In this document: piece by piece, positions 34,954-43,136 of the stretch
How positions within the stretch are numbered: position 1 is the first letter of the stretch
Layout of the letters: each line of letters starts with the position of its first letter
Notes under the pieces: model-generated
Database searches by the model: none
Told to the model about the DNA's origin: nothing
The model's input: only the letters and a program-made list of their open reading frames with translations
Position numbers and translations under genes: made by a program
DNA from: Rhizobium bangladeshense
GTDB taxonomy: Bacteria; Pseudomonadota; Alphaproteobacteria; Rhizobiales; Rhizobiaceae
NCBI RefSeq assembly: GCF_017357245.1
Contig: NZ_CP071612.1
Span: forward strand, 1,491,001-1,555,000
DNA: 64,000 nt
Reading direction: 5' to 3'

Positions 34954-37092
34954 ATGAACATTGCGACCCCCATCGACGCCAAATCCCCGAAGCTGGACAG
35001 CAAGATCGGCCACACGGCCTGTCCGCACGACTGTCCCTCCACCTGCGCATTGGAGGTCGAGATATCCGAGGACGGCCGCATCGGTCGGGTGCGCGGCGCG
35101 GGCGACCATTCCTACACTTCGGGCGTCATCTGCGCAAAGGTCGCCCGTTATGCCGAACGGCTCTACCATCCCGACCGCCTGATGCATCCCCTACGCCGCG
35201 GCGGCCCCAAAGGGGCAGGGCAATGGCAGCAGATTTCCTGGGACGACGCGCTGGATGAGATTGCCGAAGCCTTCTTGAAGGCCGAGGCGAGGGACGGCAG
35301 CGAGGCGGTCTGGCCCTATTTCTATGCCGGCACGATGGGTTGGGTGCAGCGCGATTCGATCGATCGCCTGCGCCACGCCAAGCGCTATTCCGGTTTCTTC
35401 TCCTCAATCTGCACCAACCCGGCCTGGACCGGCTTCACCATGGCGACCGGGGCGCTGCGCGGCCCCGACCCGCGCGAGATGGGCCGCACCGATTGCGTCG
35501 TCATCTGGGGCACCAATGCGGTCTCGACCCAGGTCAATGTGATGACCCACGCCATCAAGGCGCGCAAGGAACGCGGCGCCAAGATCGTCGTCATCGACAT
35601 ATATGACAATCCGACGATGAAGCAGGCCGATATGGCGCTGATCGTCAAGCCGGGCACGGATGCCGCACTTGCCTGCGCCGCCATGCATGTCGCCTTCCGA
35701 GATGGCTATGCTGATCGTGATTATATGGCGAGATATGCCGATGATCCCGAAGGTCTCGAGGCGCATCTGAAGACCAAGACCCCGCAATGGGCGGCGGCCA
35801 TCACCGGCCTTTCGGTCGAAGAGATCGAAGCCTTTGCCCGCCTGGTCGGCACGACGAAGAAGACCTTCTTCCGCCTCGGTTACGGCTTCACCCGCCAGCG
35901 CAACGGCGCTGTCGCCATGCATGCGGCCGCCTCCGTCGCTACCGTTCTCGGGTCCTGGCAGTATGAGGGCGGCGGTGCCTTTCATTCGAACAGCGATATC
36001 TTCCGCATGAACAATGCGGAGCTGACCGGCCGATCGATGAAGGATGTCGACATCCGCATGCTCGACCAGTCACAGATCGGCCGAGTGCTGACCGGCGATG
36101 CGGTGGCGCTGCGCCATCGCGGACCGGTAACGGCGATGCTGATCCAGAACACCAATCCCGCCAACATCGCCCCCGAGCAGCGCCTCGTCAGACGCGGCTT
36201 TGCCCGCAACGATCTCTTTGTCGCTGTCCACGAGCAGTTCATGACCGAAACGGCCGAGATTGCCGACATCGTGCTGCCTGCGACCATGTTCGTCGAGCAC
36301 GACGATATTTATCGAGCCGGCGGCCAGAACCACATCCTGCTCGGGCCTAAACTGGTCGAGCCTCCGTCTGGCGTCCGCACCAACCTCTTCGTGATCGAGG
36401 AACTGGCAAAACGTTTGGGCGTCGCGGATCGCCCGGGTTTCGGCTTCACCGCCCGCGAAATGATCGACCGCATTCTTAAATCGAGCGACCTGCCGGACTA
36501 CGACCACTTCCTCGAACACAAATGGTTCGATCGCCAGCCGGTTTTCGAGGAGGCCCATTATTTGAACGGCTTTGCCCATCCCGACGGTAAGTTCCACTTT
36601 CGCCCCGACTGGATCAATCAGCCGGCGCCGAACAAACCGCCGGCCGCGATCGGCGCGCTCGGGCCGCATGCCCAGCTGCCAGCGTTCCCCGATCAGGTCG
36701 ACGTCATCGAGGTCGCCGATCCGGAGCATCCCTTCCGTCTCGCTACGTCACCGGCTCGCAACTTCCTGAATTCGAGCTTCTCCGAGACCAAGACCTCCCG
36801 TCAGAAGGAAGGCCGGCCCGAGGTAATGATCAATCCTGTTGATGCCGAAGCCAACGGCATCGTCCATGGCGATCTTGTCCGCATCGGCAACACTCGCGGC
36901 GATCTCCGCCTCCACGCCCGTATCACCACCGAGGTGAAACCGGGCGTGCTGATTGCCGAGGGGCTCTGGCCGAACAAGGCGCATGTAGACGGCGAGGGCA
37001 TCAACGTCCTTACGGGCGCCGATCCGGTCGCGCCCTATGGCGGAGCGGCCGTGCACGACAACAAAGTCTGGCTTCGCAAGGACGCAGCATGA
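34954..37092 (+). CDS. Molybdopterin-dependent oxidoreductase with one 4Fe-4S centre
   Basis: This product of about 712 residues belongs to the MopB superfamily. The N-terminal cluster motif is CPHDCPSTC with a fourth cysteine in GVICAKVARY. The two dinucleotide-binding regions (VVIWGTNAVSTQ; MLIQNTNPANIAP) and the C-terminal aspartate-decarboxylase-like fold (IVHGDLVRIGNTRGDL) follow. There is no Tat signal, so it is cytoplasmic. The substrate is unknown. ATG 34954 was preferred because it leaves about 18 residues before the cluster motif, as I recall for homologues; ATG 34927 is possible. It overlaps the Nudix gene. Confidence 0.86.
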   Translation: MNIATPIDAKSPKLDSKIGHTACPHDCPSTCALEVEISEDGRIGRVRGAGDHSYTSGVICAKVARYAERLYHPDRLMHPLRRGGPKGAGQWQQISWDDALDEIAEAFLKAEARDGSEAVWPYFYAGTMGWVQRDSIDRLRHAKRYSGFFSSICTNPAWTGFTMATGALRGPDPREMGRTDCVVIWGTNAVSTQVNVMTHAIKARKERGAKIVVIDIYDNPTMKQADMALIVKPGTDAALACAAMHVAFRDGYADRDYMARYADDPEGLEAHLKTKTPQWAAAITGLSVEEIEAFARLVGTTKKTFFRLGYGFTRQRNGAVAMHAAASVATVLGSWQYEGGGAFHSNSDIFRMNNAELTGRSMKDVDIRMLDQSQIGRVLTGDAVALRHRGPVTAMLIQNTNPANIAPEQRLVRRGFARNDLFVAVHEQFMTETAEIADIVLPATMFVEHDDIYRAGGQNHILLGPKLVEPPSGVRTNLFVIEELAKRLGVADRPGFGFTAREMIDRILKSSDLPDYDHFLEHKWFDRQPVFEEAHYLNGFAHPDGKFHFRPDWINQPAPNKPPAAIGALGPHAQLPAFPDQVDVIEVADPEHPFRLATSPARNFLNSSFSETKTSRQKEGRPEVMINPVDAEANGIVHGDLVRIGNTRGDLRLHARITTEVKPGVLIAEGLWPNKAHVDGEGINVLTGADPVAPYGGAAVHDNKVWLRKDAA

Positions 37093-37679
37093 TGCAGTCG
37101 AAATCACGGGTGGAAATAGTCGGCGAGGAAACGCTGTCGAATGGGTGGACGCGGTTGAGCAGCTATCTGCTCGACTATATCGACCGTAACGGCGCGACCC
37201 AGCGGTTGAAGCGGGAGGTCTATCACCGCACGCCGGCCGCCTGCATTCTGCTTTATGATCCGAAACGCGATCTCGTCGTCCTTGTCCGCCAGTTCCGTCT
37301 TGCTGTGCATATGAACGGCGATCCCGCCTGGGTGATTGAAGTGCCGGCCGGACTTCTCGACAACGATCATCCCGAGACCGCGATCCGCCGCGAGGCGATG
37401 GAGGAGACCGGATATCGCCTGCGCGAGGCGCACTTTCTCTTCAAATGCTACATGTCGCCGGGTGCGATCACCGAAGTCGTCCACTTCTTCGCAGCCCTGA
37501 TCGACACCACCGACCGGGTGGCCGAAGGCGGCGGTCTCGATGAGGAGCATGAGGATATAGAGGTGCTGGAAATTCCGCTCGACGAAGCCGCGCGGATGAT
37601 CGAGACCGGCGAGATTTTCGACGCCAAGACGATCATGCTTTTGCAATGGGCCGCGTTGAACAGGGATAGAATCAGGTAG
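37089..37679 (+). CDS. Nudix hydrolase, NudK/ADP-sugar pyrophosphatase-like
   Basis: The product has 196 residues with the Nudix box PAGLLDNDHPETAIRREAMEETGY, which carries the metal-binding REAMEE glutamates. The preceding KREVYHRTPAACILLYD and VVLVRQFRLAVH resemble GDP-mannose/ADP-sugar pyrophosphatases. It likely cleaves a nucleoside diphosphate-linked metabolite. Its ATG overlaps the oxidoreductase stop (ATGATG), so the two genes are one translation unit. No link between the two activities is established. Confidence 0.87.
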   Translation: MMQSKSRVEIVGEETLSNGWTRLSSYLLDYIDRNGATQRLKREVYHRTPAACILLYDPKRDLVVLVRQFRLAVHMNGDPAWVIEVPAGLLDNDHPETAIRREAMEETGYRLREAHFLFKCYMSPGAITEVVHFFAALIDTTDRVAEGGGLDEEHEDIEVLEIPLDEAARMIETGEIFDAKTIMLLQWAALNRDRIR

Positions 37680-37751
37680 CGGGTAGGGACGACTGCGAGG
37701 GAATTGTCGATTGCCCCACGACAGCTCCGGCATTGAGCTGCAGCGCTCGGA

Positions 37752-37785
37752 AATTCATACCTCTGTCACGAAGCGGTTCTATCCG
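37752..37785 (+). promoter_or_regulatory. PHO-box-like site and -10 upstream of phnM
   Basis: AATTCAT (37752-37758) and CTGTCAC (37763-37769) are direct repeats with an 11-base period, matching the PhoB box layout; the second is 6/7 to CTGTCAT. TATCCG follows 10 bases later at 37780-37785, where a -10 is expected. The phnM ATG is 41 bases further on. Confidence 0.55.
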
Positions 37786-37826
37786 CTGCGGTTTATCGAT
37801 TATCGGATGCAGTCAGGAGAAAGCCC

Positions 37827-38996
37827 ATGTGGCTCAGCAATTTCACCCTCGTGCTCCCGGACGAGGTGGTGAGCGAAGGGTCAGTCCGTGTCGAGGACGG
37901 CGCCATCGCCGAGATCAGGCCGGAGCCGGTCGCGCAGGCTGCGATCGATGGCGGCGGGCGGCTGCTGATGCCGGGCTTTGTCGACCTGCACGGCGATATG
38001 ATCGAGCGCGAGATCGCGCCGCGGCCGAATGCGACGATGCCGATCGATTTCGGGATTCACGAACTCGACAAAAAACTTGCCGCCGCCGGGATCACTACGG
38101 CCTTTGCCGCCGTCTCTTTCGCGACCGAAAGCGTCTATGGTCACGTCCGCTCGCTGGAGACGACGTCGGCGGTGATCGAGGGCATCAACCAGCTGCGTGA
38201 TGATCTTCTGGTCGACCACCGCGTCCATGCCCGTTACGAGATCACCAATGTCGGCGCCGCTCCCGCACTCGAGCGGTTGTTGAATGCCGATCAGATCGAT
38301 ATGGTGTCCCTGACCGACCACACGCCGGGCCAAGGTCAGTACAACAACCTGCAAAGCTACATCCTCAGCATTTCCGAGCGCCGCGCAATCTCCGAGGAAA
38401 TTGCAGCGGAGATCGTCGCCAAGCGCATCGCCATGCGCAACAATCCCGAGATCGAGGCGAAGCTGAGGGAGATCGTCGCGCTTTCGCTGAAACACAAGCT
38501 GTCGCTCGCCTCGCATGACGATGACAGCGTCGAAAAAGTCGCCGAAATGCATGATCTCGGCGTCACCATAAGCGAGTTTCCTGTCACCGCACCTGCGGCC
38601 GAAGAGGCGCGCCGGCGGGGCCTCTGGACGCTGATGGGTGCTCCGAACGCGCTGCGCGGCCAGTCGATGTCAGGCAATCTCAGCGCCCTCGATGCCGCAA
38701 GGGCCGGTCTCTTGGGCATCATCGCCGCCGATTATCATCCGGCGGCCTTCGTTCCCGGCATCTTCAAGCTCGCGGATATGGTCGAAGGCGGCCTGCCGGC
38801 CGCCGTCGCCATGGCGACCGGCAACGCAGCCCGCTCCGCCGGCCTCCTGGACCGCGGCGAGATCGCCATTGGCCAGCGCGCCGATCTGGTCGCTGTCGAG
38901 CGGGGTGAGATCAACCGCATCCGCGCCACCTTCCGCGCCGGACGCTTCGTCTACAGCGATGGCACGCTGCATCCGCTGCGGGCGCTGGCCGCTTGA
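37827..38996 (+). CDS. phnM: PhnM-family alpha-D-ribose 1-methylphosphonate 5-triphosphate diphosphatase
   Basis: This 389-residue metal-dependent amidohydrolase-fold enzyme removes pyrophosphate from the ribosyl-phosphonate triphosphate in the C-P lyase pathway. Motifs are FVDLHGDMIEREIAPRP, SLTDHTPGQGQY, the LASHDDDS metal site and IIAADYHPAAF. AGGAGA precedes the ATG. No phnGHIJKL, phnN or phosphonate transporter gene is adjacent, so it acts with a distant cluster or has another substrate. A PHO-box-like site lies upstream. Confidence 0.9.
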   Translation: MWLSNFTLVLPDEVVSEGSVRVEDGAIAEIRPEPVAQAAIDGGGRLLMPGFVDLHGDMIEREIAPRPNATMPIDFGIHELDKKLAAAGITTAFAAVSFATESVYGHVRSLETTSAVIEGINQLRDDLLVDHRVHARYEITNVGAAPALERLLNADQIDMVSLTDHTPGQGQYNNLQSYILSISERRAISEEIAAEIVAKRIAMRNNPEIEAKLREIVALSLKHKLSLASHDDDSVEKVAEMHDLGVTISEFPVTAPAAEEARRRGLWTLMGAPNALRGQSMSGNLSALDAARAGLLGIIAADYHPAAFVPGIFKLADMVEGGLPAAVAMATGNAARSAGLLDRGEIAIGQRADLVAVERGEINRIRATFRAGRFVYSDGTLHPLRALAA

Positions 38997-39020
38997 TGCA
39001 TTACCCTAATTGTGTTTTCG

Positions 39021-39157
39021 CCCCTCACCCGAACCCTCTGCTCGTAAGACGGGGAGAGGGGACGTGCCATGCGAGGGGTTTGCAGGAGACCGAGAAGGTG
39101 CGGCATATCCCCTTTCGCCGTCAAAACGGGAGAAGGTGCCGGCAGGCGGATGAGGGG
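39021..39157. repeat. RIME-like rhizobial intergenic repeat
   Basis: This GC-rich element of about 137 bases has inverted ends CCCCTCACCCG (39021-39031) and CGGATGAGGGG (39147-39157). Internal blocks include CGGGGAGAGGGG and ACGGGAGAAGGTGCCGGCAGG. It matches my memory of the Rhizobium intergenic mosaic elements. It fills most of the gap between convergent phnM and purN. I see no gene in it. Confidence 0.75.
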
Positions 39158-39253
39158 CAGCCCTCGAATCAGAGCCATTGAGACAAGCCAGAGCAGCATA
39201 AGGCGTTGTCAGATTTCGGTAGCTGTCCGAACTGCCCCACATGGAAATGCGCT

Positions 39254-39925
39254 TTATGCGCTGTCGCCAATCATAGAAATAAGCAGAGCCTTAGGCGCAG
39301 CGGTCAGACCCCCAGCACCCACAGCCTTGCCGCCTTCCATCGTCACGCGGCCTTCGGCAAAGAGCCGCAGTGCTTGCGGATAGATCTGGTGCTCGACGGT
39401 GAGCACGCGCGCGGCTAGGCTTTCGGCCGTGTCGCCGGAGAGAATGGGGACGGCGGCCTGGCCGATCACCGGTCCCTCATCCATGCCTTCGGTGACGAAA
39501 TGCACGGTGCAGCCGGCAATCCGCATGCCGGCATCGATGGCGCGCTGGTGCGTGTGCAGGCCCGGGAACAACGGCAGCAGGGAAGGATGGATGTTGAGCA
39601 TGCGGCCTTCATAACGCTGGATGAAGGTCGCGGTCAGCAGCCGCATATAGCCTGCCAGGCAAAGGATGTCGGGCGAAAGGCTGTCGAGCGCGGAAAAGAT
39701 CGCCACCTCATGCGCTTCCTTGCTCGCATAGTCCTTGCGCGGGAAGGCGAAGGTGGCGATGCCTTCGGCCTCCGCCTTGGCAAGGCCCCCGGCCTCTGCC
39801 CTGTCTGATATCACGCCGACGATTTCGGCCGGATAGTCGGCGGCCTTGGCCGCCGCAACCAGCGCCATCATGTTGGAGCCGCCGCCTGATATGAAGACGA
39901 CGACGCGTTTGCGCGGCGTGGTCAT
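39254..39925 (-). CDS. purN: Phosphoribosylglycinamide formyltransferase
   Basis: This 223-residue enzyme transfers formyl from 10-formyl-THF to GAR in purine synthesis. It shows [14 protein letters not shown], the active-site [20 protein letters not shown], and the catalytic aspartate segment [12 protein letters not shown]. Its start overlaps the purM stop (ATGA). Confidence 0.96.
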   Translation of the reverse strand: MTTPRKRVVVFISGGGSNMMALVAAAKAADYPAEIVGVISDRAEAGGLAKAEAEGIATFAFPRKDYASKEAHEVAIFSALDSLSPDILCLAGYMRLLTATFIQRYEGRMLNIHPSLLPLFPGLHTHQRAIDAGMRIAGCTVHFVTEGMDEGPVIGQAAVPILSGDTAESLAARVLTVEHQIYPQALRLFAEGRVTMEGGKAVGAGGLTAAPKALLISMIGDSA

Positions 39926-40995
39926 ATGGCAAGCGTGCCCTTGTAGACCGTACCGGCAGCGCCTTCGTCACGGGCGATCATGCGGCCGAGCGTGACGACC
40001 GCTTCTCCTTCGGCTTCGAGCGCCTTCGATACCACGCCAACATTCTCTTCGGCGACGACGACGATCATACCGATGCCGCAGTTGAAGGTGCGCAGCATTT
40101 CCTTGGCTTCGACGCCGCCCGTTTTGGCAAGCCACGAGAAGACCGGCGGCACATTGATGGCGGCAAGATTGATCTCGGCCGCCAGATGCTTCGGCAGCAC
40201 GCGCGGAATATTCTCCGGGAAGCCGCCGCCGGTGATGTGCGCCAGCGCCTTCAGCGCGCCGGTCTCGCGGATCGCCTTCAAGAGCGGCTTGACATAAATA
40301 CGCGTCGGCTCGAGTAGGGCTTCGCCGAGCTTCTTGCCATCGGCGAATGGCGCCGGAGCATCCCAGCCCAGGCCGGACAGTTCGACAATCTTGCGCACCA
40401 GCGAAAAGCCGTTCGAATGGACGCCCGAGGAGGCGAGGCCGAGGATCACGTCACCCTCGGCGATATCGCCCGAGGGCAGCAGCTTGCCGCGCTCGGCGGC
40501 GCCGACGGCAAAGCCGGCGAGATCATAATCACCGGAGGAATACATGCCGGGCATCTCGGCCGTCTCGCCGCCGATCAGTGCACAGCCGGCGTCGCGGCAG
40601 CCCGCGGCAATGCCGCCGACGATCGCCGCACCCTGGTTGGGATCGAGCTTGCCGGTTGCGAAATAATCGAGGAAGAACAACGGCTCGGCGCCCTGCACGA
40701 CGAGATCGTTGACACACATGGCGACAAGATCGATGCCGACGGTGTCGTGGTAATCGGCGTCGATGGCAATCTTCAGCTTCGTGCCGACGCCGTCATTGGC
40801 GGCGACGAGGACCGGGTCAGTAAAGCCCGCGGCCTTGAGGTCGAAGAGCCCGCCGAAGCCGCCGATCTCGCCGTCGGCGCCCGGGCGGCGGGTCGAGCGC
40901 ACCGCCGGCTTGATCTTTTCGACGAGGAGGTTGCCGGCATCGATATCGACGCCAGCATCGCTGTAGGTCAGGCCGTTTTTCCCAGACTGGCTCAT
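39922..40995 (-). CDS. purM: Phosphoribosylformylglycinamidine cyclo-ligase
   Basis: This 357-residue AIR synthetase closes the imidazole ring using ATP. It carries [22 protein letters not shown], the [18 protein letters not shown] motif and GGETAEMPG. The ATG at 40995 was chosen because [17 protein letters not shown] matches the family start. purM-purN is a standard operon, and the two overlap by four bases. Confidence 0.96.
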   Translation of the reverse strand: MSQSGKNGLTYSDAGVDIDAGNLLVEKIKPAVRSTRRPGADGEIGGFGGLFDLKAAGFTDPVLVAANDGVGTKLKIAIDADYHDTVGIDLVAMCVNDLVVQGAEPLFFLDYFATGKLDPNQGAAIVGGIAAGCRDAGCALIGGETAEMPGMYSSGDYDLAGFAVGAAERGKLLPSGDIAEGDVILGLASSGVHSNGFSLVRKIVELSGLGWDAPAPFADGKKLGEALLEPTRIYVKPLLKAIRETGALKALAHITGGGFPENIPRVLPKHLAAEINLAAINVPPVFSWLAKTGGVEAKEMLRTFNCGIGMIVVVAEENVGVVSKALEAEGEAVVTLGRMIARDEGAAGTVYKGTLAI

Positions 40996-41241
40996 GCTGG
41001 TCTCCGATGGCTGTTTCCAGGCGGCCAACATGCCGCGTCATCTGCCGGTCGCAATTGCATGACAGGGGCCTTTATGCAAGCGTCGCATGGGAAAAGCCCC
41101 CAATTTCCCGCGTCTTCAACCCGCCTTTCCCGGATTTGGCGCTATAGGGTTGACCATCTTCGCGCCTGCATCCTATGTGCTGAATGACCGCGTCGGATAG
41201 AACGCGGCGTTTAGCGGCGGCGAGCGATCAGCGGGGAAGCG

Positions 41242-42366
41242 ATGCCACAGCATGTCAGCGGCAACAGTCTGAAGCGCCAGATCTTCTTCTGGCTGGCCGT
41301 GCTCGTCTTCTTCATCGCCTTCCTTTATGTCTTCAGCTCGATCCTGCTGCCCTTCGTCGCCGGCATGGCGATCGCCTATTTCCTCGATCCGGTGGCGGAC
41401 AGGTTGCAGCGGCTGGGCCTGAACCGCATGATGGCGACCATCGTCATCTTGATCGCCTTCGTTATCGTCTTCACCTTGGCGCTGATGATCCTCATCCCCG
41501 TGCTCGTCAGCCAGTTCAACGATTTCGCCGAGCGGTTGCCAGGTTACATCAGCCAGCTCCAGCAGTTCATTGATACCTCGAAGAATTCTCTGCTGCCGCA
41601 ATGGATCAGGAGCCAGGCCGGCACGATCAAGGACAATTTCTCCGGCATCCTTTCCGAAGGCATGGGCTTCCTGACCGGGCTCTTCGCGCAGATCTGGAAT
41701 TCCGGCAAGGCGATCGTCGACGTCATATCGCTGCTCGTCGTCACCCCCGTCGTCGCCTTTTATATCCTGCTCGACTGGGACCGCATGGTCGCCAAGGTCG
41801 ACCAATGGATCCCGCGCGATTACGTCAGCGATGTCCGCCAGATCGCCAGTGAGATCGATCAGGCGATCGCCGGCTTCATCCGCGGCCAGGGTTCCCTCTG
41901 CCTCATCCTCGGCATCTATTATGCCGCCGGCCTGTCTCTCGTCGGGCTGAACTTCGGCCTGCTGATCGGCCTCTTCGCCGGCATGATCAGTTTCATTCCC
42001 TATGTCGGTTCACTGGTCGGTCTCGTTCTCTCCGTCGGCGTGGCGCTCGTTCAGTTCTGGCCGGATTATCCGTGGATCGGGCTGGTGCTCGTCGTCTTTT
42101 TCAGCGGCCAGTTCCTCGAAGGCAATATCCTGCAGCCGAAGCTCGTCGGCTCCAGCGTCGGTCTGCATCCGGTCTGGCTGATGTTCGCGCTCTTTGCCTT
42201 CGGCGCACTCTTCGGTTTCGTCGGACTTCTGATCGCCGTGCCGGCCGCCGCCGCCGTTGGCGTTCTTGTTCGCTTCGCGCTTTCGCGCTACCTTCAGAGC
42301 GATCTTTATTTTGGCGGGTCATCAGACGGCCGCGCCCCGAAGACGAAATCAGTACCCAATGAATGA
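41242..42366 (+). CDS. AI-2E-family (PerM) transporter
   Basis: This 374-residue membrane protein has about eight helices. It shows the family pattern of two N-terminal helices (VLVFFIAFLYVFSSILLPFVAG), a central amphipathic region and a C-terminal transport core (LFAGMISFIPYVGSLVG; GQFLEGNILQPKLVGSSVGLHPVW). Members export autoinducer-2 or exchange ions; the substrate here is unknown. GGGGAAG precedes the ATG. Its 3' end overlaps hdaA by eight bases, so both are likely co-expressed. Confidence 0.88.
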   Translation: MPQHVSGNSLKRQIFFWLAVLVFFIAFLYVFSSILLPFVAGMAIAYFLDPVADRLQRLGLNRMMATIVILIAFVIVFTLALMILIPVLVSQFNDFAERLPGYISQLQQFIDTSKNSLLPQWIRSQAGTIKDNFSGILSEGMGFLTGLFAQIWNSGKAIVDVISLLVVTPVVAFYILLDWDRMVAKVDQWIPRDYVSDVRQIASEIDQAIAGFIRGQGSLCLILGIYYAAGLSLVGLNFGLLIGLFAGMISFIPYVGSLVGLVLSVGVALVQFWPDYPWIGLVLVVFFSGQFLEGNILQPKLVGSSVGLHPVWLMFALFAFGALFGFVGLLIAVPAAAAVGVLVRFALSRYLQSDLYFGGSSDGRAPKTKSVPNE

Positions 42367-43072
42367 CGTGAAAAACGCTGATCCGAAGCGCAAGGCCGGA
42401 GAGCAGCTGCCGCTGGTGTTTTCGCATGCTGCCGCAAGCGGGCGCGACGACCTCCTGATCTCGGAGCGTCTCGCCGCCGCTGTGGCAATCGTCGATGCGT
42501 GGCCGGCATGGCCGTCGCCGGTCGTGGTCCTCGCCGGCCCCGTCGGCTCGGGAAAATCGCACCTCGCCCGCATCTGGCGCGAGCTGAGCGGCGCCGTCAG
42601 CATCCATCCCGAGCGTGGCTCGGACGCCGCCGTGGCAGCGGCCGCCGGCCCGGTGCTGTTCGAGGATGCAGACCGCCTCGGTTTCGACGACAATGCGCTT
42701 TTCCACGTCATCAACAGCGTGCGCGAAAACGGCACCAGCCTGTTGATAACGAGCCGTCTCTGGCCGATATCCTGGCCGGTTTCCCTGCCCGATCTGCGTT
42801 CGCGCCTGAAGGCCGCGACCGTCGTCGAGATCGGCGAACCCGACGAGGCGTTGTTGTCGCAGGTGATCGTCAAGCTCTTCGCCGACCGGCAGCTTTATAT
42901 AGATGACAAGGTCGTGCTCTATATCGTTAACCGGATGGAGCGGTCGCTCAACGCGGCCCAGACGATCGTCGATAGGCTCGACCGGCTGGCCCTTTCGCGG
43001 GGCACCAGGATCACCCGCCCGCTTGCTGCCGAGGTATTGAATGAATTGGGAAATTCGGAACGGGCCGATTGA
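42359..43072 (+). CDS. hdaA: HdaA, DnaA-related regulator of replication initiation
   Basis: This 237-residue AAA+ protein has the P-loop GPVGSGKSHLAR, the Walker B-like PVLFEDADRLG and a sensor region, but lacks the DnaA DNA-binding domain. The N-terminal QLPLVF resembles the clamp-binding QLxLxF peptide of Hda proteins. Hda with the beta clamp stimulates ATP hydrolysis by DnaA after initiation. The ATG at 42359 overlaps the end of the AI-2E gene. The position before ppk-ppx is conserved in related alphaproteobacteria, from memory. Confidence 0.87.
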   Translation: MNDVKNADPKRKAGEQLPLVFSHAAASGRDDLLISERLAAAVAIVDAWPAWPSPVVVLAGPVGSGKSHLARIWRELSGAVSIHPERGSDAAVAAAAGPVLFEDADRLGFDDNALFHVINSVRENGTSLLITSRLWPISWPVSLPDLRSRLKAATVVEIGEPDEALLSQVIVKLFADRQLYIDDKVVLYIVNRMERSLNAAQTIVDRLDRLALSRGTRITRPLAAEVLNELGNSERAD

Positions 43073-43104
43073 CTGTCACAGTTCCGTCGTGAAACTGATA
43101 TAAT
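43073..43104 (+). promoter_or_regulatory. PHO-box-like site with TATAAT upstream of ppk
   Basis: CTGTCAC (43073-43079) and CCGTCGT (43084-43090) form an 11-base-period direct repeat directly after the hdaA stop. A perfect TATAAT (43099-43104) follows eight bases later, in place of a -35/-10 pair. This is the geometry of PhoB-activated promoters. Confidence 0.65.
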
Positions 43105-43136
43105 TGCCGTCGGCGATTGAAACGGGGTAGCGGACC

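Noticed and set aside
37733..38200. Alternative frame overlapping the start of phnM
   Set aside because: No ribosome site or motif; overlaps a confident gene in another frame.
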